Shown here: one piece after another, positions 8,135 to 16,830 of the stretch
Numbering within the stretch: position 1 is the stretch's first letter
Layout of the letters: each line of letters starts with the position of its first letter
NCBI GenBank assembly: GCA_963676075.2
Contig: CAXXNZ010000014.1
Span: 1-64,000 of the forward strand
Origin: JAHJQZ01 sp963676075
GTDB taxonomy: Bacteria; Pseudomonadota; Alphaproteobacteria; Rhizobiales; Devosiaceae
Reading direction: 5' to 3'
Length of the DNA stretch: 64,000 nt
Made by a program: the position numbers and the translations under genes
The notes under the pieces: generated by a model
Databases searched by the model: none
What the model was told of the DNA's origin: nothing
What the model saw: only the letters and a program-made list of their open reading frames with translations

Positions 8135-10012
8135 CCAAGTCCGATCTCGCCACCGGCGCAGAAACCATCAGAAAGCTGGTCAAAACACTACCGGCCGCGC
8201 CGGGCGTTTACCGCATGCTCGATGAGAAAGGCGACGTCGTTTATGTCGGCAAGGCCAAAAGCCTCAAGGCGCGGGTAACGAATTACACCCGTCCGGAAGC
8301 CAATCCGGTGCGCATCCAGCGCATGATCGCCGCGACGCGCTCGATGGAGTTCGTCCGCACCGAGACCGAATCCGAAGCGCTGCTGCTCGAGGCCAATCTC
8401 ATCAAGCGGCTGCGTCCGCGCTTCAACGTCCTGCTGCGTGACGACAAGAGCTTCCCCTATATCCTCATCGCCACCGATCACGAGGCGCCGGAGCTGTTGA
8501 AGCATCGCGGCGTCCGCCGGCGTCCGGGCCACTATTTCGGCCCGTTCGCCTCGGCCACCGCCGTCGGGCGTACCATCGCGGCGCTGCAGAAGGCCTTCCT
8601 GTTGCGCAACTGCTCGGACAGCTTTTATGCCGCCCGCACGCGCCCCTGCCTGCAGCACCAGATCAAGCGTTGCGCCGCGCCCTGCACCGGCGAGATCTCG
8701 ACCGCCGACTACGCCCGGCTGGTCGAGGACGCCAAGGCGTTCCTGTCCGGCAAGTCGCGCGCCGTGCAGACACAGCTGTCCGAAGAGATGAACACGGCTG
8801 CCGAAAACCTCGATTTCGAGCGTGCCGCCATGTTGCGCGACCGCCTCTCGGCCCTTGCCCAGATCCAGAGCCAGGGCGACATGTCGGCGCGAAGTGTCGA
8901 AGAAGCCGATATTTTCGCCATCCATTCTGACGCCGGCCAATTCTGCGTGCAGGTGTTCTTTTTCCGCGCCCATCAGAACTGGGGCAACCACGCCTTCCGC
9001 CCACGCGCCGATTCCGGCATGGAAGATGCCGAAGTGCTCGAAGCCTTCATTGCCCAGTTCTATGAATCGCACCTGCCGGCGCGGCAGGTCCTGTTGAGCC
9101 ACGATCTCGCCCAGCCCGAACTGCTCGAGGAAGCGCTCAGCGCCCGCGCCGGTCACAAGATCACCGTTTTGACCCCCAAACGCGGCGAAAAGCATGACCT
9201 GGTCCAGCATGCCCTCGACAATGCCCGCGAGGCGCTCGGGCGCCAGCTCGCCGAGGGGGCAACGCAGAAAAAGCTGCTGGAAGGCGTTGCCGAGGCGTTT
9301 GGTCTCGAACAGGTGCCACGCCGCATAGAGGTCTATGACAACTCCCATATCCAGGGCACCAACGCCATCGGCGCCATGATCGTCGCCGGCGAAGAGGGCT
9401 TTTCGAAAAAGCACTACCGTACCTTCAACATCAAATCCGAAAGCCTGACGCCGGGCGACGATTTCGGCATGATGCGCGAGGTCTTCACCCGCCGTTTCAC
9501 CCGACTGGCCAACGAGAGCGAACCCGACGCCGAGGACGACACATCGGGCATGCCCGACTGGCCGGACGTGGTGTTCATTGATGGGGGCTTAGGCCAGCTC
9601 AATGCGGTCAAACAGGTCATCAAGGAGATGAACCTTCCGCGCGAGGTCACCTTCATCGGCATCGCCAAAGGCGAAGAACGCGACGCGGGGCGGGAGAAGT
9701 TCTTCGTCCCCGGCAAGCCGCCCTTCATGCTGCCAGGGCGCGATCCGGTGCTCTATTACACCCAGCGCCTGCGCGACGAGGCCCACCGCTTCGCCATCGG
9801 CACCCACCGCGCCCCGCCGCGCCAAATCGCAGATCAAGAACCCGCTCGACGAGATCGACGGCATCGGCCCGACGCGCAAGCGGGCGTTGCTCAACCATTT
9901 CGGCTCGGCCAAGGCCGTCGCCCGCGCCGGCCTCGAGGATCTTGGCGCCGTTCCCGGCATTTCCGATGCCATGGCGCGGCTGATCTACGACCATTTCAAC
10001 CACGCCGGTTAG
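8131..10012 (+). CDS. uvrC: Excinuclease ABC subunit C, with a 3' frameshift
   Basis: UvrC makes both incisions around DNA lesions bound by UvrAB. Visible parts are the GIY-YIG nuclease (APGVYRMLDEKGDVVYVGKAK, about residues 27-50), the UVR helix (NTAAENLDFERAAMLRDRL), and the RNase H-like nuclease with EVYDNSH and VVFIDGGLGQLN. As read, frame 1 runs to a stop at 10032 and loses the C-terminal helix-hairpin-helix. Removing one C from the CCCC at 9812-9815 restores the normal end (RRAKSQIKNPLDEIDGIGPTR, later GISDAMARLIYDHF), with a stop at 10010-10012. Either a sequencing error or a real lesion explains this. I give the restored end. Confidence 0.9.
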
Positions 10013-10084
10013 GTCCCCGCGCGAGCGCCTGAAGCGGTAATCACGCGGGCGCAAAACTTGACCTTGACCTCACAGGCAACATAT

Positions 10085-10098
10085 TTGATCTATATCAA
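10085..10098 (+). promoter_or_regulatory. FNR/FixK-type anaerobox
   Basis: TTGATCTATATCAA is a perfect match to TTGAT-N4-ATCAA, the FNR/FixK/CRP-superfamily site. It is centred about 47 bp before the start codon of the Na+/Pi symporter gene. In rhizobia such sites activate genes at low oxygen. Confidence 0.6.
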
Positions 10099-10104
10099 TT
10101 TGTA

Positions 10105-10124
10105 ATTGGAATATGCATTCCAAT
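10105..10124. promoter_or_regulatory. 20-bp palindrome before the symporter gene
   Basis: ATTGGAAT and ATTCCAAT are perfect inverted arms around ATGC, between the anaerobox and the start codon. It could be a repressor operator in the core promoter. The regulator is unknown. Confidence 0.4.
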
Positions 10125-10138
10125 CGTGAAAGGCCGCG

Positions 10139-11803
10139 ATGACTCTTTATCTGGTGCTGCTGCACATAGCCGGTTCGGTGACGCTGCTGCTTTGGGCGGT
10201 GCGCATGGTGCGGACCGGTGTCGAGCGCAGCCAGGAACCGGCGCTGCGGCGCCTGCTGCGCGGCGGTAGCGGCAGTCGCCTGCGCGCCACAGCCATCGGC
10301 ACGATCATCGCCATCGTGCTTCAGAGCTCGACAGCTGTCGCGGTTCTGGCCGCCGGGTTTGCCGCCAGCGGCATCATGGGTCTTTCAACCGGACTTGCCG
10401 TCATGCTGGGCGCCGATCTTGGTTCGGCGCTGGTTGTTCAGATTCTGTCGATCGATCTCAACTGGCTGACACCGATCCTGCTGATCCTCGGCGGCCTGAT
10501 GTTCTTTCGCGGCAGGACGCGCCAGATCCGCCAGGGTGGACGCATCGCCCTTGGTGTCGCGCTGATCCTTGTTTCGCTGAAGATGATCGGCGAAGCCACG
10601 CTGCCTCTGCGCGACGCCGAGATGCTGCCCGGCATCATCGCCTATCTCAAGGGCGACATCATCACCGCCTTCCTCGTCGGCGCCTCCCTTGCCTGGCTGA
10701 TGCAATCGAGCGTCGCGGCCATTTTGATGTTCGCCGCCTTCGCGGCGCGCGATTTCGTGCCGGCCGAACTCGGCGTGTCACTGGTGCTCGGCGCCAACCT
10801 TGGCGGCGGCCTCATCGCTTTCGGACTGACCCGCAATCTGGCGGTCGAAGCGCGGCGCATCGTTCTCGGCAATCTCGCCTTCAAGGCCGTCGCAACCGTG
10901 CTGGCGCTAGGTGCATTTCACTACCTGCAGCCGTCCCTTGACATCCTCGGCGCCGACGCGGGCCGGCAGATGGTCAATGTGCATCTGGTCTTCAACCTGG
11001 CTCTGACTGCCATCTGCCTGCCACTCACCGGCATCATGGGCAGGCTGACGACACGCCTGATCGTCGCGGCGCCGGAGGAACAGCAGACCGTGTTCGAGCT
11101 GGAGTCCTGCCTCGATCGCACCGTCACAACCCAGCCCGTGCTGGCGCTTGCGAGCGCCAAACGCGAATTGCTGCGCATGGCCGAAATCATCGAGCGCATG
11201 TATACGCCGGTGATGGAGATCTACGAGACCGGGGACGAGAACAAGATCCGCCAGGTCAAGCAGCTGGAACGCGGCGTCAATCAGGCCCAACGCGACATCA
11301 AACTCTACCTGTCCCAGATCGAGTATCCAGACGGCAGGGAAGCCGAGGCGCGCCAGGGCGAGGAACTGGCCAATTTCGCCATCAATTTGGAATATGTCGG
11401 CGACGCGATCTCCAAGACGCTGCTGAAGCTCGCCGAGACACGCCGCGATCAGGAGCTCAAGTTCTCTCCGGCCGGCTGGCGCGAGCTCAACGAATTGCAT
11501 CATCGTGTCGGCCAGAACATGCAACTGGCGCTCAACGTCTTGATGTCGAAGGACAGGGAATCGGCCCGCATGCTAATGGCCGAAAAGGACGCCATGCGCA
11601 ACGCCGAGCGCGAAAGCGCCACCGGACATCTCGGCCGGCTGCGCGAAGGCTCGGCTGCGAGCATCGAGACCAGCAACATTCATCTCGAAACGGTGCGCAC
11701 GCTGAAAACGATCAATTCGCTGTTCGCCAGCGTCGCCTATCCGATCCTCTCCGAGTCCGGAGATCTGCTGACGTCGCGGCTGGTACACCACAAACCGGCC
11801 TGA
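10139..11803 (+). CDS. Na+/phosphate cotransporter family protein (NptA/YjbB-like with PhoU-like tail)
   Basis: The product has 554 residues. The first ~320 hold the membrane domain with duplicated QSS motifs: VLQSSTAVAVLAAGF in the first half and WLMQSSVAAILMFAAF in the second, which form the phosphate and sodium pathway in this family. The last ~220 residues are soluble and helical, typical of a PhoU-like regulatory domain. The likely role is sodium-coupled phosphate transport across the inner membrane; direction is not shown. The upstream region carries a perfect FNR/FixK box, so expression may respond to oxygen. Confidence 0.85.
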   Translation: MTLYLVLLHIAGSVTLLLWAVRMVRTGVERSQEPALRRLLRGGSGSRLRATAIGTIIAIVLQSSTAVAVLAAGFAASGIMGLSTGLAVMLGADLGSALVVQILSIDLNWLTPILLILGGLMFFRGRTRQIRQGGRIALGVALILVSLKMIGEATLPLRDAEMLPGIIAYLKGDIITAFLVGASLAWLMQSSVAAILMFAAFAARDFVPAELGVSLVLGANLGGGLIAFGLTRNLAVEARRIVLGNLAFKAVATVLALGAFHYLQPSLDILGADAGRQMVNVHLVFNLALTAICLPLTGIMGRLTTRLIVAAPEEQQTVFELESCLDRTVTTQPVLALASAKRELLRMAEIIERMYTPVMEIYETGDENKIRQVKQLERGVNQAQRDIKLYLSQIEYPDGREAEARQGEELANFAINLEYVGDAISKTLLKLAETRRDQELKFSPAGWRELNELHHRVGQNMQLALNVLMSKDRESARMLMAEKDAMRNAERESATGHLGRLREGSAASIETSNIHLETVRTLKTINSLFASVAYPILSESGDLLTSRLVHHKPA

Positions 11804-11860
11804 CCGTTCCAACCCATCCGCCTTAGCGCGGCGCCCTCTCACACTGTTCTGAAATTTGCT

Positions 11861-11938
11861 CCTGACCTGGAGTGAGCACCAGATTGTGGAGCACTCGGCG
11901 ACTCAGGAAGGGAGCACGGCACGAAGATCGCCGAGATC
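11861..11938 (+). repeat. Decayed copy of the merR promoter and start codon region
   Basis: These 78 bases align without gaps to 13487-13564, the promoter and first codons of the MerR-family gene, with 14 mismatches. The MerR-type spacer palindrome is damaged and the ATG has become ACG. Nothing downstream continues as a MerR protein. The pair of direct repeats brackets the enoyl-CoA hydratase and tetR genes. Confidence 0.65.
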
Positions 11939-11980
11939 ATGATGAAGACGGGCGCTATTGCCGCCAGATCGGCCGGAGCA

Positions 11981-12772
11981 TCAGGTTCCCTGATAGCGGG
12001 GTTCCCGCTTCTCCGTCCAAGCGGCGAGACCTTCGGCGAGGTCGTTGGTCGGGACCAACCGCCGGAACTGCTCCTCCTCGACCGCGAGCCCCTCGGCGAT
12101 GCTCATGTTGAGCCCGCGCGTCACCGCCATCAGGATGGCACCTGCCGCCAGGGGCGAATGACGGATGACCCGCCCGGCCAGCGCCCGCGCCGCCGGCATG
12201 AGTTCGTCCGGCGGCACGACCTTGTTGACCAGGCCCATCGCCAGAGCCCCTGACGCAGCAAAAGGATCCCCCGTCAACAAGTGTGCCAGCGCCCGCTTGC
12301 GCCCGGCAAGCCGCGCCAGCCTCTGCGTGCCGCCGAAGGTCGGCGGCATGCCGAGCACGATCTCAGGCTTGGCGAACACTGCCCTGTCGCTGGCGATCGC
12401 CAGGGGTGCGGCCTCGGTTATTTCGCAGCCGCCACCATAGGCAAGTCCGTTGACCGCCACGATGATCGGCTTGGCAAAGGACTCGATCCGCGCGGTCAGT
12501 CCCTGCCCGCGCCGCACGAAGGCCCGAACCGCGACATCCGGCCCTTCGGCGATGCTTTGCGAGAATTCCGTAATGTCGCCGCCGGCGGAAAAGGCGCGTT
12601 CACCTGCGCCTGTGAGGATAATGGCACGCACCGCGTCATCGCCCTCCAGCGCATCGAACCGCGCCATCAGACGATCGATCAGCGCGTAGTTGAGCGCGTT
12701 GAGCTTTTCCGGGCGGTTTAGCGTCAGGGTGGCAACGCCGTCCTCGACGATACAAAGCACCAGTTCAGTCAT
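11981..12772 (-). CDS. Enoyl-CoA hydratase/isomerase family protein
   Basis: The product has 263 residues, normal for a single-domain crotonase. The oxyanion-hole segments are RAFSAGGDITEF (about 61-72) and AYGGGCEITEAAPLAIAS. The second catalytic Glu position of true hydratases falls in the KPEIVLGMPPTFGGTQRL stretch, which fits the PE..LG pattern. The likely reaction is hydration or isomerisation of an enoyl-CoA; the substrate is unknown. The ATG at 12772 gives the family's usual MTELVL-type start. A TetR gene is divergent, with an operator-like palindrome between, so induction by an acyl-CoA ligand of that regulator is plausible. Confidence 0.8.
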   Translation of the reverse strand: MTELVLCIVEDGVATLTLNRPEKLNALNYALIDRLMARFDALEGDDAVRAIILTGAGERAFSAGGDITEFSQSIAEGPDVAVRAFVRRGQGLTARIESFAKPIIVAVNGLAYGGGCEITEAAPLAIASDRAVFAKPEIVLGMPPTFGGTQRLARLAGRKRALAHLLTGDPFAASGALAMGLVNKVVPPDELMPAARALAGRVIRHSPLAAGAILMAVTRGLNMSIAEGLAVEEEQFRRLVPTNDLAEGLAAWTEKREPRYQGT

Positions 12773-12830
12773 CTCGATTTCCCTTTCTTGGTGACCAAGG
12801 CGAACAGGAGACCAGACGCGCCTGCTTGTG

Positions 12831-12850
12831 TACACTCACTGGTTAGTATA
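12831..12850. promoter_or_regulatory. Candidate TetR-family operator
   Basis: TACACTCACTGGTTAGTATA is an imperfect 20-bp palindrome with seven of ten positions paired. It lies 10 bp before the tetR start codon and about 60 bp upstream of the divergent enoyl-CoA hydratase. This is a natural place for autorepression and control of both genes. Confidence 0.45.
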
Positions 12851-12859
12851 CTTGGAGAC

Positions 12860-13441
12860 ATGAGTTCGGCCCCGCTTCCCACCCGCGATCGCATCGTTTC
12901 CGCAGCATCGGCATTGTTTTATGCCGAGGGCATACGCGCCGTCAGCGTCGATGCCGTGGCTGAAAAGGCCGGCGTCACCAAGAAAACGCTCTACTACCAC
13001 TTTGCCAGCAAGGACGAACTGGTTGCCGCCTATCTGGCCGGCCGCGACCAGCCCAACCTCGACACCTTCGCCCGCTGGTACAGCACGGCGGATGGCGATG
13101 TCGCCGACCGCACGGCGGCGATCTTCTCACGGCTAGCCAAGGCGGCCAGACGGTCAGACTGGCGGGGCTGCGGCTTCCTGCGCACCAGCGCCGAACTGGC
13201 CAACATGCCCGGCCATCCGGCCATGGTCATCGGCCGCGCCCACAAGAAGAAATTCGAAGCCTGGCTGGCCAGCGGCTTCACCGATGAAGGCCTTGCCGAA
13301 CCCGAGGCATTGGCCCGGCAGATCGTCGTGCTGCTCGATGGCGCCTTCTCGACCATGCTGCTGCATCGCGACGCCGGCTATATCGAAGCCGCCGGACATG
13401 CCGCGGCAGCCTTGGTGGGTGCGCGCCTGTCGGCAAGCTAG
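12860..13441 (+). CDS. TetR/AcrR-family transcriptional regulator
   Basis: The product has 193 residues. The N-terminal helix-turn-helix reads RIVSAASALFYAEGIRAVSVDAV, then AEKAGVTKKTLYYHFASKDEL (about residues 11-55), the TetR signature. The C-terminal ligand domain contains a WRGCGFLRTSAEL segment seen in a subgroup of these regulators. The ATG at 12860 has GGAG only two bases upstream, so initiation may be weak or leaderless; the longer frame from 12788 would read through the operator. It is divergent from the enoyl-CoA hydratase. Confidence 0.85.
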   Translation: MSSAPLPTRDRIVSAASALFYAEGIRAVSVDAVAEKAGVTKKTLYYHFASKDELVAAYLAGRDQPNLDTFARWYSTADGDVADRTAAIFSRLAKAARRSDWRGCGFLRTSAELANMPGHPAMVIGRAHKKKFEAWLASGFTDEGLAEPEALARQIVVLLDGAFSTMLLHRDAGYIEAAGHAAAALVGARLSAS

Positions 13442-13486
13442 CCATCTGCGGGAATGCCGCCGGAGACGCAGCGCAAGAGCTTTCCT

Positions 13487-13518
13487 CTTGACCTGGAGTG
13501 AACTCCAGATTGTAGAGA
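13487..13518 (+). promoter_or_regulatory. MerR-type promoter and operator
   Basis: A TTGACC -35 box (13488-13493) and a TAGAGA-like -10 box (13513-13518) are 19 bp apart, the overlong spacing MerR proteins correct by DNA distortion. The spacer holds the palindrome CTGGAGTGAACTCCAG (13493-13508). It drives the merR gene starting at 13547. Confidence 0.75.
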
Positions 13519-13546
13519 GGTCGGCGTCTCAAGAACGGAGCACGAC

Positions 13547-13915
13547 ATGAAGATCGGCGAGCTCTCGCGCAGAACCGGGCTCAGCATCGACACGATCCGC
13601 TATTACGAGCGGATCGGGCTGTTGCCGAAACAACGCCGCGCCGCCTCCGGCCATCGCGATTACGACAGCGACATCTTCACCTGGATCGGTTTCCTCGGCC
13701 GGTTGAAGACAACCGGCATGCCGCTGAGCGAGATGATCACCTATGCCCGCCTGCGTGCAGCGGGGGCGCACACCGCGCCCGAACGCAAGGCGCTGCTCGA
13801 ACGCCACCGCGAATTGGTGCGGGCCCATATCGCCGAACTCACTGCCTGTCTCACCGTCCTTGACGACAAGATCGCCGGCTATGCCGGCTCCATAGGACAG
13901 GAAAAGACGCCATGA
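13547..13915 (+). CDS. MerR-family transcriptional regulator
   Basis: The product has 122 residues. The winged helix-turn-helix is clear (KIGELSRRTGLSIDTIRYYER, then GLLPKQRRAASGHRDY), followed by a coiled dimerisation helix. There are no cysteines, so a metal sensor is unlikely and an organic or stress signal is more probable. The stop overlaps the start of the carboxymuconolactone decarboxylase-like gene by four bases, so the two form an operon expressed from the MerR-type promoter just upstream, implying autoregulation. Confidence 0.85.
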   Translation: MKIGELSRRTGLSIDTIRYYERIGLLPKQRRAASGHRDYDSDIFTWIGFLGRLKTTGMPLSEMITYARLRAAGAHTAPERKALLERHRELVRAHIAELTACLTVLDDKIAGYAGSIGQEKTP

Positions 13916-14307
13916 ACGAACAGACCCCCGACGCCGAAACCCGCTACCAGCGCGGCCTTGCGGCACTTGACGCCATCGATGGCGAAGGCGGACGTAAGGT
14001 CGTCGACTCGCTCGCCGACATCGCCCCAGATTTTGCCCGTTACCTCATCGAGTTCCCGTTCGGCGACATCTATTCACGCCCCGGCTTCTCACCGCGCGAC
14101 CGCGAGATCGCCACGATTGCCGCCCTGGCCGCACTCGGCAATGCCGCCCCGCAGCTCAAGGTCCACATCCAGGCCGGGCTCAATGTTGGACTGACGCGCG
14201 AAGAGATCATCGAAATCCTGATGCAGATCGCGGTCTATGCCGGTTTCCCGGCGGCGCTCAACGGCATCTTCGCCGCCAAGGAGGTCTTTGCGGCGGCCCC
14301 GGCCTAG
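13912..14307 (+). CDS. Carboxymuconolactone decarboxylase-family protein
   Basis: The product has 131 residues, the length of single-domain CMD proteins. It contains the typical core RPGFSPRDREIATIAALAALG followed by a HIQAGLNVGLTREEIIEIL segment. The AhpD-like CxxC pair is absent, so a peroxidase role is not supported. Enzymes of this type decarboxylate gamma-carboxymuconolactone, but many members have other or unknown roles. Coupling to the MerR gene suggests stress or xenobiotic response. Confidence 0.8.
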   Translation: MNEQTPDAETRYQRGLAALDAIDGEGGRKVVDSLADIAPDFARYLIEFPFGDIYSRPGFSPRDREIATIAALAALGNAAPQLKVHIQAGLNVGLTREEIIEILMQIAVYAGFPAALNGIFAAKEVFAAAPA

Positions 14308-14353
14308 GTCATGTCAGGCTTTGATGGAATCAAAGCACATGACCTAAGTTCTT

Positions 14354-14411
14354 GAGTGGTCGCATGTTCGAACCGGAAAAGTGCTAGCCACTTTCCCTGA
14401 ACATGCTCTAG
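14354..14411. repeat. Dispersed palindromic repeat (Rhizobiales type)
   Basis: This shares the gagtggtcgc...gttcgaaccggaaaa...cctgaac core with 51174-51237, and its outer arms (gcatgttc/gaacatgc) are inverted. It resembles the short palindromic intergenic elements common in Rhizobiales. A related element lies at 26246-26290. Confidence 0.6.
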
Positions 14412-14456
14412 GCGGGCAGCACTTATCGCAACGGTGACGAACGCCGCAAAGAAAAA

Positions 14457-14480
14457 GGCCCCGCCATGGCGGGGCCCATT
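14457..14480 (-). terminator. Rho-independent terminator of the quinone reductase gene
   Basis: GGCCCCGCC and GGCGGGGCC pair around a two-base loop. On the minus strand the stem is followed by CTTTTTCTTT. It lies about 30 bp after the stop of the minus-strand gene. Confidence 0.7.
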
Positions 14481-14505
14481 CCGTTTTTGCCTATCGTTGA
14501 ACCGC

Positions 14506-15387
14506 CTATTTCGCGGCGTCGCGCAGGGCATCCTTGGAGAGCGTCAGGAACGACTCGAGGTCAAGCGGCTTCTTGCCGGTCAGCTTTTCCATGTCGTCGG
14601 TGATGATATCGAGCCCGCCATTGCGGACGTTCGTGCTCATCGACACAAGCACCGGCACGAGGAAGTCGGGCAGACCCGACTGCTTCATGCCCTCGGCAAG
14701 CTGCTCGTCGGTGATATCGATCACGGCGATCGACGTGCCGAAGACCTTGTTGGCGAGAGCGACAATATCGGCGACCGAGTAGAGTTCCGTGCCGGTCAGG
14801 GTGAAGACGCGGTTTTCGGTGCCGGCGCTGAGCATCGCCGCGGCGAGCGCTTCAGCATAGGCCTGGCGGGGCGCGTAGGAGGCGCGGCCTTGCGCTTCGG
14901 ACGCCACCCATTGTCCGGTCTTGAGCGCCCGCGGCAAATTCATGAACAGGTTTTCCGAATACCAGCCATTGCGCAGGAAGGTATGAGCCAAACCGCTGGC
15001 GGCGATCACCTCTTCGGTGGCGAAATGGTCGTCGCCGAAGGTCACCGGCACGCCATCGACCTTGGCAAGCGAAGTGTAAAGAATGTGGCTCGCTCCGGCC
15101 GCCTTGGCGGCCTCGATCGCCGCAGAATGCCGCTGAACGCGGTTCGGGAAATCGACCGAAATGATCGCCACCACGTCGGCGCCGCTGAACGCCGAAGTCA
15201 GGGTCTCGGGCTTGTCGAAATCGCCCGCGCGGGTATCGACACCCTTCGCGGTGTACTCGGCGAGCTTAGCCGGATCGCGCGACACGGCGATGATGTCGGC
15301 GGCGGCGATCTTGCCGGAGGCGAGAAGGGCGTCGAGGGTCAATCGGCCCAGGTGCCCGGAAGCGCCGGTCACAAGCAGTTTGGTCAT
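14506..15387 (-). CDS. qorB: NAD(P)H:quinone oxidoreductase, NmrA/QorB (YtfG)-like
   Basis: The product has 293 residues. It opens with a Rossmann motif (LLVTGASGHLGRLTLDALL) and continues as an atypical SDR of the NmrA type, without the classical YxxxK pair. A SLAKVDGVPVTFGDDHFATEEVIAASGL segment is typical of the QorB subgroup. The divergent neighbour is an HxlR regulator, the same arrangement as E. coli ytfG (qorB) and ytfH. The likely role is two-electron reduction of quinones under redox stress. AAGGA precedes the ATG at 15387. Confidence 0.72.
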   Translation of the reverse strand: MTKLLVTGASGHLGRLTLDALLASGKIAAADIIAVSRDPAKLAEYTAKGVDTRAGDFDKPETLTSAFSGADVVAIISVDFPNRVQRHSAAIEAAKAAGASHILYTSLAKVDGVPVTFGDDHFATEEVIAASGLAHTFLRNGWYSENLFMNLPRALKTGQWVASEAQGRASYAPRQAYAEALAAAMLSAGTENRVFTLTGTELYSVADIVALANKVFGTSIAVIDITDEQLAEGMKQSGLPDFLVPVLVSMSTNVRNGGLDIITDDMEKLTGKKPLDLESFLTLSKDALRDAAK

Positions 15388-15444
15388 GAGTCAGGTCCTT
15401 TGTCGTCGATCGGGAACATGCAAAAGTTCCGAAAATGCATACTG

Positions 15445-15459
15445 GTCTCTTTTCGAGAC
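15445..15459. promoter_or_regulatory. Short inverted repeat between qorB and hxlR
   Basis: GTCTC and GAGAC are separated by five bases in the 147-bp divergent promoter region. It is a weak candidate for the HxlR operator. Confidence 0.25.
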
Positions 15460-15534
15460 TTCCCTTATCTATGGTTCCAGGCCGCGATGTAAAGACGGCA
15501 GGTGTTGTTCACCTGGTTACGCAAAGGATACCAC

Positions 15535-15933
15535 ATGCAAATCAAGGGCAAGGATATGTCGGTCTTTTTCGACGGTGGGGGCGATCTCGGCGCCTGCCCG
15601 GTCAGGAACGTCATCGACAAGATTTCCGGCAAATGGTCGACGCTGATGCTGCTGGCGCTGGCGGCAGGTCCGGCGCGTTTCGGTCAGTTGCGGCGCATGT
15701 TGCCGGATATTTCTCAACGCATGCTGACCCAGACGCTCCGGGACCTGCAGCGCGACGGCTATGTGCATCGTGAAGTGCATCCGACCACGCCACCGAGCGT
15801 CACATACAGTCTGACCCCGCTCGGTCAGTCCTTTCTCGAGCCGCTGGAACACCTGGTCGGCTGGGCCATCGACAACCAGGCCACGATCCAGCAGGCGCGC
15901 GCCGACTACGAGCAGATCGCCGAAGCTGGTTGA
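15535..15933 (+). CDS. HxlR-family (YtfH-like) transcriptional regulator
   Basis: The product has 132 residues. The winged-helix core is typical: CPVRNVIDKISGKWSTLMLL, RFGQLRRMLPDISQRMLTQTL and GYVHREVHPTTPPSVTYSLT. The Cys in CPVRN is the conserved redox-sensing position of YodB/QsrR-type members, which sense quinones or diamide through this residue. With the divergent qorB-like gene this fits a quinone-stress switch. The ATG at 15535 follows AAAGGA; a longer in-frame start at 15502 lacks one. Confidence 0.82.
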   Translation: MQIKGKDMSVFFDGGGDLGACPVRNVIDKISGKWSTLMLLALAAGPARFGQLRRMLPDISQRMLTQTLRDLQRDGYVHREVHPTTPPSVTYSLTPLGQSFLEPLEHLVGWAIDNQATIQQARADYEQIAEAG

Positions 15934-16024
15934 CCTGCACGGCAGCGCACGCGGCAAGATCGACAGGTCACGGGTAACCCCGCGCATCGTCATGCCCCGC
16001 ATGGCGAGACGGACGGCCCTGCCC

Positions 16025-16594
16025 TCACCCGCACCAGGAGTGTTTCGAGCCGTCCCAGACATGGGCGAGTCCCTCGTCGACCAGGGTTGCCCCGAGCGAT
16101 TTGCCATCGCGGGTCAGAACGCGCAGCTTGCGGCCATAGACATCCTCGTCACGAGCGCCGGCCGTTTCGAGCGAGAACGGCCCCTCATTCAGCAGTTCGG
16201 TCATCCGCCGCGTCGCCTGGCGTCCGAGCGCCAATTCCTCGGCGCAGGCGGGCGATCCCACTTCCGGGGTATCGATGTCGGCGATGCGGATCTTGATGCC
16301 GTCGAGCCAGATGGTGTCGCCGTCGACGACGCAGGTGACACGGGTCGAACCGATGCATGTGTTGAAACTGGCAAGGTGCAGCGCCGGTTCGCGATGCAGG
16401 CCGAGCAACCGGGCCGACGACCCGGTATGCGAGAGCAGGACCGTTGCGACATAGGCAACCGACAGGAAGGCGATCAGCATGGCCAGCGCTTCCCACGGCA
16501 CGCTTGCAATCCGTGCCAGAACCCCGTTTACCGAAGAACCTTCGGCGTGACGGCGACTGCCCTCGATCTGGGACAGCTTGACGATGCGTGCCAT
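16025..16594 (-). CDS. Membrane-anchored thermonuclease (SNase)-like protein
   Basis: The product has 189 residues. One membrane helix (about 34-53) is followed by a staphylococcal-nuclease-like OB domain: VTCVVDGDTIWLDGIKIRIADIDTPE has the metal-binding Asp residues and the substrate Arg, then DVYGRKLRVL and GLAHVWDG complete the fold. It probably cleaves nucleic acid at the periplasmic face using Ca2+. GGGGG lies seven bases before the ATG. Confidence 0.75.
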   Translation of the reverse strand: MARIVKLSQIEGSRRHAEGSSVNGVLARIASVPWEALAMLIAFLSVAYVATVLLSHTGSSARLLGLHREPALHLASFNTCIGSTRVTCVVDGDTIWLDGIKIRIADIDTPEVGSPACAEELALGRQATRRMTELLNEGPFSLETAGARDEDVYGRKLRVLTRDGKSLGATLVDEGLAHVWDGSKHSWCG

Positions 16595-16746
16595 TCAGCG
16601 ACCCCCCGCTATGGTTCCGCAGCCTGCAAGACTCCGTGTGTTTGCGCCGTCTGGCCAGTCCGAAGGACACTTACGGTGAACCCCTGGTTAATCCGCACGC
16701 ATCGTCGGGGGGTGACAGCAGAGATTTGCTCGGTTAAAAAGCCGGC

Positions 16747-16830
16747 ATGATCACCTCTGCCGCCACGTTCTACTTTTGGTATTTTAGCTATCCGATGCCG
16801 CTGGCGGACGGAGGGGTGCCTGTTATCTGA
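16747..16830 (+). CDS. Aromatic-rich attenuator leader peptide
   Basis: A 27-codon frame from ATG to TGA, ending 97 bp before the DAHP synthase gene. Residues 8-15 read FYFWYFSY: seven aromatic residues in eight, covering Phe, Tyr and Trp. That composition has no plausible function except to sense charged aromatic tRNAs by ribosome stalling. It is followed at once by the parts of an attenuator. The ribosome site is weak, which is not rare for leader peptides. No name is assigned because I do not know an established symbol for it. Confidence 0.85.
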   Translation: MITSAATFYFWYFSYPMPLADGGVPVI

